DNA of 64,000 bases, taken from contig CASFID010000059.1 of the NCBI GenBank assembly GCA_949294665.1, positions 31,831 through 95,830 of the forward strand, in the 5' to 3' direction. Position 1 is the first letter of the stretch. Each line of letters begins with the position of its first letter. The notes under the pieces were generated by a model that worked only from the letters and a program-made list of their open reading frames with translations, did no database searches and was not told the DNA's origin. This document shows positions 46,527-54,825 of the stretch, in pieces. The translations under genes and the position numbers were made by a program. The stretch is from an uncultured Eubacteriales bacterium (GTDB lineage: Bacteria > Bacillota > Clostridia > Lachnospirales > Lachnospiraceae).

Positions 46527-47327
46527 TCAGACATATCTGCTAAGAGTCACGCTCATTCTGTTCTTTTTCGTACGTCCCCCGATGGACTCTAGTCGAAACT
46601 TTCCCAGGCCGCGGACAGATATGACGTCGCCCTCGCAGGGCTGATAACCGTTATTCGTGATCAGCCGACCGTTGACGTAAACCTTGGCGCCTTCGATCAG
46701 TCCGGAAAGCTTTGTCCTGGACTTGGAAAAGGCCAGTGAAAGCAGACTGTCCAGCCGTACGGAGGCCACTGTGCCCCGGATTTCTTCGTATGAAGGAACA
46801 TATCGGATCCCGGACAGTTCCACTTCCTCTACAATGACGGAAGTATGACGGACTCTCCTAAGTTCTTCTTTAATAAACGAAGCCATGGCCTGATGTGCAA
46901 AAAGCATGGCATCCGGCCCATCCATGACAATATCGCCTGTCTTTGCACGGTCGATTCCCAAATTCAATATTGCGCCGAGATAATCTCTGTGCGTCAGTTC
47001 CTCTGAGAATCTTACATTCAGCGGCGAGATCTTCAGAGCGCAGAAAGGGTAGCCGATTTCATCGGCAGAGAGTTCTTTTTTCCCGTAACGTAAATAAAGA
47101 GCCTCAGGGATAAATGCAGCCATCTGACGCTCTGCCGGATCATAGCCGCCAAAAGAAACAATCCTTGAAGACAGCTTGTCTTTTGGCAGCGTATGTAAAA
47201 TGTTCTGTTCATTTAAATTAAGGAAATCTGAAAAGGTAATGATATCACGCTGGTATGCCGTGGCCGACAATTCCAGAAACCTCTTTTCCAGATTCTGCTC
47301 CTCTTTGCACTGATCCAAACCTCTCAT
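46527..47327 (-). CDS. ylmH: YlmH family S4-domain RNA-binding protein
   Basis: A 266-residue protein with a YlmH N-terminal region (FLNLNEQNIL and GYDPAERQMAAFIPE) and a C-terminal S4 domain (GLIEGAKVYVNGRLI). YlmH homologues bind tRNA or ribosomes and rescue stalled translation in Bacillus. It lies six bases after sepF, the order found in Bacillus. Confidence 0.95.
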   Translation of the reverse strand: MRGLDQCKEEQNLEKRFLELSATAYQRDIITFSDFLNLNEQNILHTLPKDKLSSRIVSFGGYDPAERQMAAFIPEALYLRYGKKELSADEIGYPFCALKISPLNVRFSEELTHRDYLGAILNLGIDRAKTGDIVMDGPDAMLFAHQAMASFIKEELRRVRHTSVIVEEVELSGIRYVPSYEEIRGTVASVRLDSLLSLAFSKSRTKLSGLIEGAKVYVNGRLITNNGYQPCEGDVISVRGLGKFRLESIGGRTKKNRMSVTLSRYV

Positions 47328-47333
47328 GATCGA

Positions 47334-47876
47334 TCAGTATCTTCCTCTGACACTGGGAGTCTCCATGGAACCGCCCAGAAGATCCTGCAGATCTCCCGAA
47401 ATATCCACATTGGTCGGCGTCACGAGGAAGATATAGTTGGATATCTTCTGAAGATTCCCGCTGATGGCAAAAGTAGCGCCCGAGATAAAGTCGATGATCC
47501 TCTGGGCAACTTCGAGATCCATCCCTTCAAGGTTGAGAATGACTGTTCTGCCGGAAAGCAGCGTCTCCGTAATCTCCCTGGAATCATCCACAGAGTTGGG
47601 TTTCACAACACAGACTTCCATATTCCCGCTTTTTCTTGCTGAAGGTCTCATCGGTGTTACTTTGTTATTTACAGAGGGCTGATACTTCTTGTCCTCCTCC
47701 ATATCGAAATCATCGTAATTATCGTCTTTTGTATTTTTCTTTCCGAACAATGAACGGCGATGCGGCTTTTCTTCATAATCGTCGTCATAGAATTCATCGT
47801 CATCATAAAATTCATCGTCATCATAATCATCGTCGTTTAATTTCATGATGTCCAGAAATTTATCAAATACACCCAT
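47334..47876 (-). CDS. sepF: Cell division protein SepF
   Basis: A 180-residue FtsZ-binding protein. MGVFDKFLDIMKLND is the membrane-binding amphipathic helix, followed by an acidic linker with repeated DDDEFY, and the SepF core (about residues 85-170) with NLEGMDLEVAQRIIDFISGA. The start was set at the ATG with AGGAG upstream; 13 further codons are open before it. Confidence 0.95.
   Translation of the reverse strand: MGVFDKFLDIMKLNDDDYDDDEFYDDDEFYDDDYEEKPHRRSLFGKKNTKDDNYDDFDMEEDKKYQPSVNNKVTPMRPSARKSGNMEVCVVKPNSVDDSREITETLLSGRTVILNLEGMDLEVAQRIIDFISGATFAISGNLQKISNYIFLVTPTNVDISGDLQDLLGGSMETPSVRGRY
47793..47828. repeat. Two 18-base tandem units inside sepF
   Basis: Near-identical 18-base units coding for DDDEFY on the minus strand, with partial copies on each side. 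Intragenic and low complexity. Confidence 0.7.
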
Positions 47877-47955
47877 CTTTACACTCCTATCTTGCACATG
47901 GTAATACCCGCACAATTATTTTCTTACATACTCTCTTTGCCAGAGGGTACTCTCC

Positions 47956-48648
47956 CTATTTACTGTAATCTCTGGCACCAAAGATACCTGTGCCGATCCG
48001 GACCATCGTAGCCCCTTCCTCGATCGCCACTTCGTAATCATTGGTCATCCCCATAGACAGTATGCTCACAGTATCATTATCAATGTTTTTTTCCTTAATG
48101 TCAACATATAATTTATGTAAATCTGCAAAAATTGAGCGATTATTTTCAGGATTTTCAACAAATGGAGCAATTGTCATGAGACCGCGTACGTTTATATGCG
48201 GAAACAGAGAGACTTTTTCATAAAAAGGAATGACTTCTTCTGTATTCAGACCGAATTTGGTTGTCTCACAGGCCACATTTACTTCCAGAAGTATATCTGC
48301 CGTCCTGTTGTGTTTTTCCGCTTCTTTCTCTATCGTTTCTGCCAGACGCATGGAATCAACGGAATGGATCAGCTTTACTTTATCGATAATATACTTCACT
48401 TTATTTGTCTGGAGATGTCCGATCATATGCCATTCGATATCTTTTGGAAGCGCTTCATATTTATCGCGTATTTCCTGTACTTTATTTTCCCCGAAGATAC
48501 GCACGCCGAGATCATAAGCCTCCTTTAACATTTCCACAGGCTTCGTCTTGCTCACAGAGATCAGCGTAACCTCTGACCTGTCTCTCCCGGCTCTGTCGCA
48601 GGCCTCCTGTATCCTTCTCTCCACCGCTGTCAGATTATCTTTTAGCAT
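47956..48648 (-). CDS. YggS family PLP-binding protein (PLPHP)
   Basis: A 230-residue pyridoxal-phosphate homeostasis protein. The PLP Lys is in ISVSKTKPVE, with FGENKVQE, HMIGHLQTNK and SMGMTNDYEVAIEEG also typical. AAAGGAGA precedes the chosen ATG. It lies 79 bases before sepF, as in many Firmicutes. Confidence 0.95.
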   Translation of the reverse strand: MLKDNLTAVERRIQEACDRAGRDRSEVTLISVSKTKPVEMLKEAYDLGVRIFGENKVQEIRDKYEALPKDIEWHMIGHLQTNKVKYIIDKVKLIHSVDSMRLAETIEKEAEKHNRTADILLEVNVACETTKFGLNTEEVIPFYEKVSLFPHINVRGLMTIAPFVENPENNRSIFADLHKLYVDIKEKNIDNDTVSILSMGMTNDYEVAIEEGATMVRIGTGIFGARDYSK

Positions 48649-48700
48649 CACATGATCTCCTTTCTTTTCTCCAAATATTCTGTGCCGTCGTTTTGTATCG

Positions 48701-50098
48701 TCACTGGAACACAACATCGTCCGAACTCACGCTGGAGCCGTTCTGGACAATATGGTCGTAATTGTAAAGACCGTAGTCCTCTCCCTCTTTCACAATATAA
48801 TACTCGTCGTTTTCACAGAGAATGCTCACTTTCTTGAACACTGCGTAACCACGGTTAATATTGTATACTCCCTGCAGCGATCTCGTCTCCCCAACGGTAT
48901 ATGTATCGGAGGACTCCGGTTTCATGAGAACATCACCCTTATCCAGATCATCACGGCTTATGCAGACCTCACCCACGTCTGATACATCGTAGATATCTAT
49001 CGCTTTAAACTGTGTACTTCCATCCCCATTACTGACAAGAACTCCACTGTCCGAACTGTTGCCTCCGGTCGTTATGTATTCCTGGGGCACTGTGTAGAAG
49101 TCCTCTTCCACCACGGCTGACCGTGGAATCTTAAGTCCGCTCTCATCCTCCAGAATGAGTTCAATATTCAGGAACCGTTCTCCGGCGTAGCGGATCATGG
49201 AATTATCAAGATCCAGACAGCCGTAATACTCGCCGTCCCTTTCGATCAGAGAAAAATCTGCCCACATTGTCTCACTGTCTTTGTCTACGCGTACGCGTAT
49301 GCTTGTCACCTCGTCTTCCGCAAGGCTCTCGGCCGTTTCCGCATCGAGCGGTACGATCACAGACCAGTCTTCACTGGTGATCAGACGGTAGACGGGATCT
49401 CCGGCGTGTATCTTCATCTGATCCGACAACACGGTGATCTCATACTCTGTATTATCAAAATTATCGGCTGTAAACGTATCCCTGGTCAGGCCTTCAAATC
49501 CGTCAACAGTAAAAACAACAATGCCATCCGATGCGCTGGCGTAAGACGCGACCTTGATCCCGCTCGCAGCGATCACCGCATCCAGATGCTGTGTGCGCGT
49601 CTCACTGTACGTATCCTGAAGAGATGTATCGATCTCGCCCCTCAGTGTATAGACAGATGAGAAATCCGAGGGCCTGTAATTTTCGTTGAAGTTCTGCAGA
49701 TGGAGCACAACGCCTGCGGTCACGGCCGGATCCAGGCTCAGACCGGCGTTTTCCTCCTCCGATGTACTCTCCTCTGTATTCAGAGGTCTCTGAGACAGCG
49801 CATATATATTTGTGCCTGCTTTTACTTTTGTGTTCTCGTTCTGATAGTAACTGACATATCCGTCGGATTCTGCATTTACTGCGGTCTCCTCGCGTATGAT
49901 GAGTCCGGTATACGAATTATCCCTGACAATGCTCCCCTCTCTCACTTCATACACGGATATACTGTCACTGCTGAAATACATAATGATCGTTGCGACAAGA
50001 TATATAAAGACAATCGCAAACAGAAATATTCCCAGATTCAGTCCGCGTTTTCGTTTAAATTTCCTGATATTGACAGATTTATCTTTTTTGGATGCCAA
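48701..50098 (-). CDS. HlyD-family-like membrane-anchored protein without export partner
   Basis: A 465-residue protein with a basic cytoplasmic start, one membrane segment (LGIFLFAIVFIYLVATIIMY) and a long extracellular part with HlyD/biotinyl-lipoyl-like segments (DGYVSYYQNENTKVKAGTNI and LKIPRSAVVEEDFYTVPQ). Such adaptors normally serve ABC or RND exporters, but neither is nearby; the gene leads the yggS-sepF-ylmH-lspA group. The start is uncertain: a TTG nine bases after AGGAGGTG is used, because the GTG at 50110 overlaps that site. Confidence 0.82.
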   Translation of the reverse strand: MASKKDKSVNIRKFKRKRGLNLGIFLFAIVFIYLVATIIMYFSSDSISVYEVREGSIVRDNSYTGLIIREETAVNAESDGYVSYYQNENTKVKAGTNIYALSQRPLNTEESTSEEENAGLSLDPAVTAGVVLHLQNFNENYRPSDFSSVYTLRGEIDTSLQDTYSETRTQHLDAVIAASGIKVASYASASDGIVVFTVDGFEGLTRDTFTADNFDNTEYEITVLSDQMKIHAGDPVYRLITSEDWSVIVPLDAETAESLAEDEVTSIRVRVDKDSETMWADFSLIERDGEYYGCLDLDNSMIRYAGERFLNIELILEDESGLKIPRSAVVEEDFYTVPQEYITTGGNSSDSGVLVSNGDGSTQFKAIDIYDVSDVGEVCISRDDLDKGDVLMKPESSDTYTVGETRSLQGVYNINRGYAVFKKVSILCENDEYYIVKEGEDYGLYNYDHIVQNGSSVSSDDVVFQ

Positions 50099-50221
50099 TC
50101 CAAGCTTCACCTCCTGACATCTGTCTTTATCTTTAACTTAGTAAGTATAGCATTTTTCAGTGTATATTTCCAGTTATTCAGGAAATAATAAGAATATTGA
50201 GACGGTAAAGGAGGAAATATA

Positions 50222-50425
50222 ATGAAATGGTTTGATTACACAGCACTGACGATCGTGATCATAGGAGCGGTCAACTGGCTGCTGATCGGTATCTTCCGGT
50301 TTGATCTTGTCGCATTTCTTTTTGGAAACTTAAGCTGGCTCTCAAGAATCGTTTACACTCTTGTAGGCTTGTGCGGGTTATATCTGCTCAGCTTCTTCGG
50401 CAGGATCCGGGGAATGTCAGAGTAA
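50222..50425 (+). CDS. DUF378 family small membrane protein
   Basis: A 67-residue protein with two membrane segments and the DUF378 pattern (IIGAVNWLLIGIFRFDLVAF, then IVYTLVGLCGLYLL). AAAGGAGG precedes the ATG. A stand-alone gene ended by the hairpin at 50444. Function unknown. Confidence 0.92.
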   Translation: MKWFDYTALTIVIIGAVNWLLIGIFRFDLVAFLFGNLSWLSRIVYTLVGLCGLYLLSFFGRIRGMSE

Positions 50426-50443
50426 TACAGAAAAAATTAATAG

Positions 50444-50490
50444 AAAAAAGCCTTTTTCTCCGGTATATATCGAAGATAAAAGGCTTTTTT
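50444..50490. terminator. Bidirectional terminator between DUF378 gene and dacF
   Basis: AAAAAAGCCTTTT (50444-50456) pairs perfectly with AAAAGGCTTTTTT (50478-50490). It ends the large minus-strand wall cluster and the DUF378 gene. Confidence 0.92.
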
Positions 50491-50491
50491 C

Positions 50492-51598
50492 TTATTCTCC
50501 GGCGGATTCTTCTGTTCCGTCTTCCATCTGTTGATTTTCCTGTCCGTTCTGCTGTTTATTGATCCCGGCATTCATAAGAAGGTTCATCTGCTCGTACAGC
50601 ATATCCGTGCCGTCGGCCCCCATGATAACGGAAATATAAGGATGCTCCTCAAGATCCTGGTCATAAAGTATGACACAGTTTCCCGCAAGCTTTGTCGTTC
50701 CTGTCTTTCCGCCGAGAACACGGATCCCTTCCGGTTCTCTGACTTCGCCGCTCCCATACATCTGCGTGGGAGTCCATGTCTCTTTGCGCACGGTCCCGTC
50801 AGCCCCGTTGAGAGTTCCGTCGTAGGAATCCATGGATATGATCTGAACAAATGTCTCGTTCTTAATACACTCGTTAAAGATCAGATATAAATCGTATGCA
50901 GTCGTATAGTGGTCCTCATTGTGAAGGCCATGGGGATTTACAAAATGCGTCCCTGTTGCCCCCATTGCCGCCGCTTCCTGATTCATCAATTCTGCGAATT
51001 CTTCCGTACTGCCGGAGATGTGCTCTGCAATCGCTGTTGCGCAGTCGTTTCCCGAATGAAGGAGCAGTCCGCACACGAGATCGTACATTGTCACCTCATC
51101 TCCCGTCCTGAGGCCGCTCGTCACTTCATCCTCCTCAAAATTCGTCGCATTGGCGCTGACTGTAACAACATCGTCCATATTGCCGTATTTCAGAGCCACA
51201 TATGCCGTCATGATCTTTGTCGTGCTGGCCGGATAAAGACGGTCGTACAGCTTATATCCGCATAGCACGCTCCTATTCTCAAGATCAAACAGCCCTGCCG
51301 CATGTAATTCGCTGTCAGGTTCATATCCCGGCAGAGAAACCTCTTCTGCCGCCACGCACAGATCCGATGCAAACAGATCCCCCTGATATACAGACTTGTC
51401 ATAATTGTTTTTCTCGTATTCCGCTATATGATCCCGGAACTGGTCAACGATGAGAACGGCACCTGATACGCCCGCTCCTACAATAACCGCGAGAGCGATA
51501 AGAAGCGCCGCGATGCGTCTCTGCCGCCTTCTGATCCTGCGTCTCCTTCTGTAAGCTCTTTCCGTCCTCAGTTCCATTCTGTCATTTGTACATTTCAC
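50492..51598 (-). CDS. dacF: D-alanyl-D-alanine carboxypeptidase (DacF-like, peptidase S11)
   Basis: A 368-residue penicillin-binding protein trimming the pentapeptide of peptidoglycan. One N-terminal membrane segment follows an Arg-rich start. The three active-site motifs are present: STTK in YPASTTKIMTA, SGN in LLHSGNDCATA, and KTGTTK in LGGKTGTTKLAG. The tail is Gln/Glu-rich, without the PBP5-type C-terminal anchor. It overlaps mgsA by 17 bases. Confidence 0.94.
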   Translation of the reverse strand: MKCTNDRMELRTERAYRRRRRIRRRQRRIAALLIALAVIVGAGVSGAVLIVDQFRDHIAEYEKNNYDKSVYQGDLFASDLCVAAEEVSLPGYEPDSELHAAGLFDLENRSVLCGYKLYDRLYPASTTKIMTAYVALKYGNMDDVVTVSANATNFEEDEVTSGLRTGDEVTMYDLVCGLLLHSGNDCATAIAEHISGSTEEFAELMNQEAAAMGATGTHFVNPHGLHNEDHYTTAYDLYLIFNECIKNETFVQIISMDSYDGTLNGADGTVRKETWTPTQMYGSGEVREPEGIRVLGGKTGTTKLAGNCVILYDQDLEEHPYISVIMGADGTDMLYEQMNLLMNAGINKQQNGQENQQMEDGTEESAGE

Positions 51599-51977
51599 GC
51601 CAATCCAAATCTCCTCTGTCTAATGCTAAGATCAGCGCCTCCGCTGTCGCAATATTGGTCGCGATCGGTATGTTATACATATCGCACAGTTTCACGATAT
51701 CATTCACATCCGGTTCGTGCGGGCGTGGCGCAAGCGGATCTCTGAAGAAAATAAGCAGATCGATATTGTTGTGCTCGATCTGGGATCCGAGCTGCTGTTT
51801 TCCGCCAAGATGTCCCGCCAGGAATTTGTGGATGCTCAGATTCGTTACACTCTCTACCAGTATCCCTGTCGTTTCCGTTGCATACAGCTCATGCTTGCTG
51901 AGTATCCCGCGGTATGCGATACAAAAGTTCTGCATCAGCTTTTTTTTCGCATCATGTGCGATCAGTCCGATATTCAT
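51582..51977 (-). CDS. mgsA: Methylglyoxal synthase
   Basis: A 131-residue enzyme turning dihydroxyacetone phosphate into methylglyoxal and phosphate, an overflow branch of glycolysis. MNIGLIAHDAKKKLM, TGGK-like GHLGGKQQLG and IFFRDPLAPRPHEPDV carry the substrate-binding and catalytic residues. AAGGAGAG precedes the ATG. It lies between rodA and dacF. Confidence 0.95.
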   Translation of the reverse strand: MNIGLIAHDAKKKLMQNFCIAYRGILSKHELYATETTGILVESVTNLSIHKFLAGHLGGKQQLGSQIEHNNIDLLIFFRDPLAPRPHEPDVNDIVKLCDMYNIPIATNIATAEALILALDRGDLDWREMYK

Positions 51978-51993
51978 AATCGTCACTCTCTCC

Positions 51994-53130
51994 TTACTGA
52001 TATTTGTTAGGCTGTAAACCGACATTCAGTACGAAACCGATCCCCATAAAAAAGCACACAACGGAAGTCAGTCCATAACTTACAAAGGGCAGCGACAACC
52101 CTGTATTTGGAAGGATCAGAGTAGCCACACCGATATTGATAAAGCTCTGTATCCCTATCAGTGCGGCGACGCCGCCGCAGATGATTCGTCCCCCTGTATC
52201 TTTCGCTTTCAAGCCAACCATAATACACTCTATCACAATTAATAATATCAAAAATATAACGACACAACAACCCACAAATCCTAATTCTTCTCCAATTATT
52301 GCAAAAATAAAATCTGTCTGAGGCTCGGAGACAAAATTACCGTTTTTGACGGACGTCGTCTCATCATTATTATATCCTTTTCCGGAGAGCTGACCGGATC
52401 CGATCGCCATAACCGAGTTCAGCTGCTGGTAAGATTCATCCGCAGCGTATTTTTCCGGTTCCAGCCATGCCAGGATACGCTCCTGCTGGTAATCATGCAG
52501 GAAAGGCTGGTTAGGCTGTACTGCAACGGCCAGAAAGATCACGATCGTCGGGATCGTGACCGCAAGCACAGTACCCACAAACTTATAGCTTAAACCCGCC
52601 AGAAACAGAAGCGCGCAGAAAAGCGCTGCAATACAGATCGTGGTCGAAAGGTTCGGCTGGATGTAGATGAGCGCAAGGGACGGAAGGATGAGTGCGATCG
52701 CCTGCAGGATAAGCCTGGGGGAGTTGATCGCCCGCTCCCTGTCCGAAAGGAATCTGGCAAAGAACAGGATCATGAGGATCTTCGTAAGGTCGGAGGGCTG
52801 GAGCTGAGTAAATCCAAGATTCAGCCAGCGCTGAGCCCCGTTCGCGGACCGTCCGATACCCGGGATCCACACTGCCGCCAATAGAGCCAGATTCAGGAAA
52901 TACATAGGCCAGTAGAAGTTGAGCACCCATTTATAGTCGATCAAAGAGATGACGATCATTGCCACAATGCCGAGAATCACCCCGAGAATCTGCCGATCCA
53001 TAAGATCGGGGCGCGCGCTTCTGACCATCAGCACACCGATCACCGACAGAACGAGCACCGGAAGGATCAGTCCTATTTTATAATCTTTGATATTGTAGTG
53101 TAATTTGATTTTTTTCAGAAAAAATTTCAA
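51994..53130 (-). CDS. rodA: Rod shape-determining protein RodA (SEDS glycosyltransferase)
   Basis: A 378-residue SEDS protein with about ten membrane segments that polymerises lipid II together with class B PBP2. GAQRWLNLGFTQLQPSDLTKI, SEPQTDFIFAIIGEELGF and LPFVSYGLTSV are SEDS signatures. The partner mrdA is in the same cluster. The start overlaps the minE stop. Confidence 0.95.
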   Translation of the reverse strand: MKFFLKKIKLHYNIKDYKIGLILPVLVLSVIGVLMVRSARPDLMDRQILGVILGIVAMIVISLIDYKWVLNFYWPMYFLNLALLAAVWIPGIGRSANGAQRWLNLGFTQLQPSDLTKILMILFFARFLSDRERAINSPRLILQAIALILPSLALIYIQPNLSTTICIAALFCALLFLAGLSYKFVGTVLAVTIPTIVIFLAVAVQPNQPFLHDYQQERILAWLEPEKYAADESYQQLNSVMAIGSGQLSGKGYNNDETTSVKNGNFVSEPQTDFIFAIIGEELGFVGCCVVIFLILLIVIECIMVGLKAKDTGGRIICGGVAALIGIQSFINIGVATLILPNTGLSLPFVSYGLTSVVCFFMGIGFVLNVGLQPNKYQ

Positions 53131-53342
53131 TTGCTTTCTCCCGTGTATCTTATATGTATATCATTGCGTGTGATCTTGATGTCCAGATCTTTCTGTTCGA
53201 CTTCCATATATTTTGAAATCGTCTGGTACAGATCTCTGGTCAGTCGTTCTACCGAATCCGGCGTACACTGTATCCTGTCGGAGACAAGAAGATTTTTCAG
53301 CCTCTCTTTTGCGATGAAAACAGAAGAAACACTCATTTTCAT
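53127..53342 (-). CDS. minE: Cell division topological specificity factor MinE
   Basis: A 71-residue MinE, shorter than the Gram-negative form. SSVFIAKERLKNLLVSDR is the MinD-binding region, and the C-terminal half is the dimerisation fold. It releases MinD from the membrane and drives oscillation. It overlaps minD and rodA by four bases each. Confidence 0.9.
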   Translation of the reverse strand: MKMSVSSVFIAKERLKNLLVSDRIQCTPDSVERLTRDLYQTISKYMEVEQKDLDIKITRNDIHIRYTGESN

Positions 53343-54139
53343 ACCCCCTGATTCCGGTGAAAGAGACTGGATATCCTTTCCAGTATCCCGTCAGGCTTCA
53401 TCAGATCTTCCAGTGGAACTTCCTCTCCCAGAAGTCTGCGGCATATATTCATATAGGCTTTTCCGGACGGGCATTCTTCCCCGACTACAGGTTCCCCCTG
53501 ATTTGTTGCGATAACGACCTGCTCGTCATCTGGAATGACTCCGAGAAGATCCACCGCCAGTATCTCAGTCACGTCCTCCACAGACATCATATCGCCGCGT
53601 TTTACCATGTCGACGCGCAGCCGGTTGATGATAAGCTCGTTTTTGCGTACCCCGGCTGACTCCAGAAGTCCGATGATCCTGTCGGCGTCCCGGATAGCCG
53701 ATACCTCGGGCGTCGTCACGACGATCGAACGGTCGGCGCCTGCGATCGCATTCTGAAATCCCTGCTCGATCCCCGCCGGACAGTCAAGAAGAATAAAATC
53801 ATAGTCCTCACGGATGTCGTCGATCAGCTTTTTCATCTGCCCCGGCGAGACACTGGATTTATCTCTTGTCTGCGCTGAGGGGAGGAGATAAAGTTCTGAG
53901 AATCTCTTATCTTTTATAAGCGCCTGTTTTAATCTGCAGTTTCCCTCGATCACATCGACGATATTATATACGATCCGGTTCTCAAGTCCCATGACAACGT
54001 CCAGATTCCGCAGGCCCAGATCCGTATCTATGACCATTACTTTTTTCTCCAGCTCTGAAAGCCCGATCCCGATATTTGCTGTTGTCGTTGTCTTGCCGAC
54101 TCCGCCTTTTCCTGATGTAATGACTATAACCTCTCCCAT
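53339..54139 (-). CDS. minD: Septum site-determining protein MinD
   Basis: A 266-residue membrane-associated ATPase of the ParA/MRP group. The deviant Walker A SGKGGVGKTT is at the N-terminus, Walker B DFILLDCPAGIEQGFQNA follows, and the amphipathic C-terminal helix ILERISSLFHRN is visible. It carries MinC to the membrane away from midcell. Confidence 0.97.
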   Translation of the reverse strand: MGEVIVITSGKGGVGKTTTTANIGIGLSELEKKVMVIDTDLGLRNLDVVMGLENRIVYNIVDVIEGNCRLKQALIKDKRFSELYLLPSAQTRDKSSVSPGQMKKLIDDIREDYDFILLDCPAGIEQGFQNAIAGADRSIVVTTPEVSAIRDADRIIGLLESAGVRKNELIINRLRVDMVKRGDMMSVEDVTEILAVDLLGVIPDDEQVVIATNQGEPVVGEECPSGKAYMNICRRLLGEEVPLEDLMKPDGILERISSLFHRNQGV

Positions 54140-54167
54140 GCTGTTTCTCCTCCTACACTAACTTCTG

Positions 54168-54812
54168 TCAATCCACGAGAGGATCCAGGTAGATACGACT
54201 TCCGTCCACCACAGCTATCTTAGGGCCCGGTATACTCAGGCTCTCCTGATAGATGATATGACGGTTTGCCTCTATATCGCCGATCCGCAGCTCTTTCGGC
54301 TGGAGGAAGAGCGCTGCTATGAACGCGCTTCTGTTGCCGTCCGAACCTGCATGGACAGATCCGTAGAGAGATCCCATGATGACAATACTGCCCTTCGCAA
54401 CAGCTTTTGCATCTGGTTCCACATCTCCGAGTATAACAAGATCGGTATCTGATTCCAGCACCTGCCGCCTCCCGAGTGTGCCTCTGTAAAACACGCCGTC
54501 GTCCTTAAGCGCTCCGGCCTCCGCCTGCTCTACAATGCTTCTGTATGCCAGTCCGCCGTCATCCTCCTGCTCCACGATACAGACGACGTCTATCTGTGTG
54601 TTTCTTTCTATGATCTTAAGTATCTCATCCTCTTCTGAACGGCTGAGTCTGCGTCCGCTGAAGCTCAGCGCCATCTTCGCATTCTTGAAGAAACGTGACG
54701 CATCTCTGAATTTTCCGTCAAGCGCTCCGAGGAGCAGCTCCATATCTGCGTCGGGATCTAATCCGATATCAAGTCCATAGCGGCTGCTCCTTATTGTTAC
54801 CAGCCTGTCCAT
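54168..54812 (-). CDS. minC: Septum site-determining protein MinC
   Basis: A 214-residue FtsZ inhibitor with a divergent N-terminal domain and a C-terminal beta-helix (VILGDVEPDAKAVAKGSIVI and GSLYGSVHAGSDGN) that binds MinD. The ATG at 54812 has GGGGGA at a good distance; one two codons earlier sits too close. Confidence 0.93.
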   Translation of the reverse strand: MDRLVTIRSSRYGLDIGLDPDADMELLLGALDGKFRDASRFFKNAKMALSFSGRRLSRSEEDEILKIIERNTQIDVVCIVEQEDDGGLAYRSIVEQAEAGALKDDGVFYRGTLGRRQVLESDTDLVILGDVEPDAKAVAKGSIVIMGSLYGSVHAGSDGNRSAFIAALFLQPKELRIGDIEANRHIIYQESLSIPGPKIAVVDGSRIYLDPLVD

Positions 54813-54825
54813 ACACATCCCCCAT

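Noticed and set aside
47775-47835. Short tandem repeats as a CRISPR array
   Set aside because: Units are contiguous, in frame, and code for the acidic linker of SepF.
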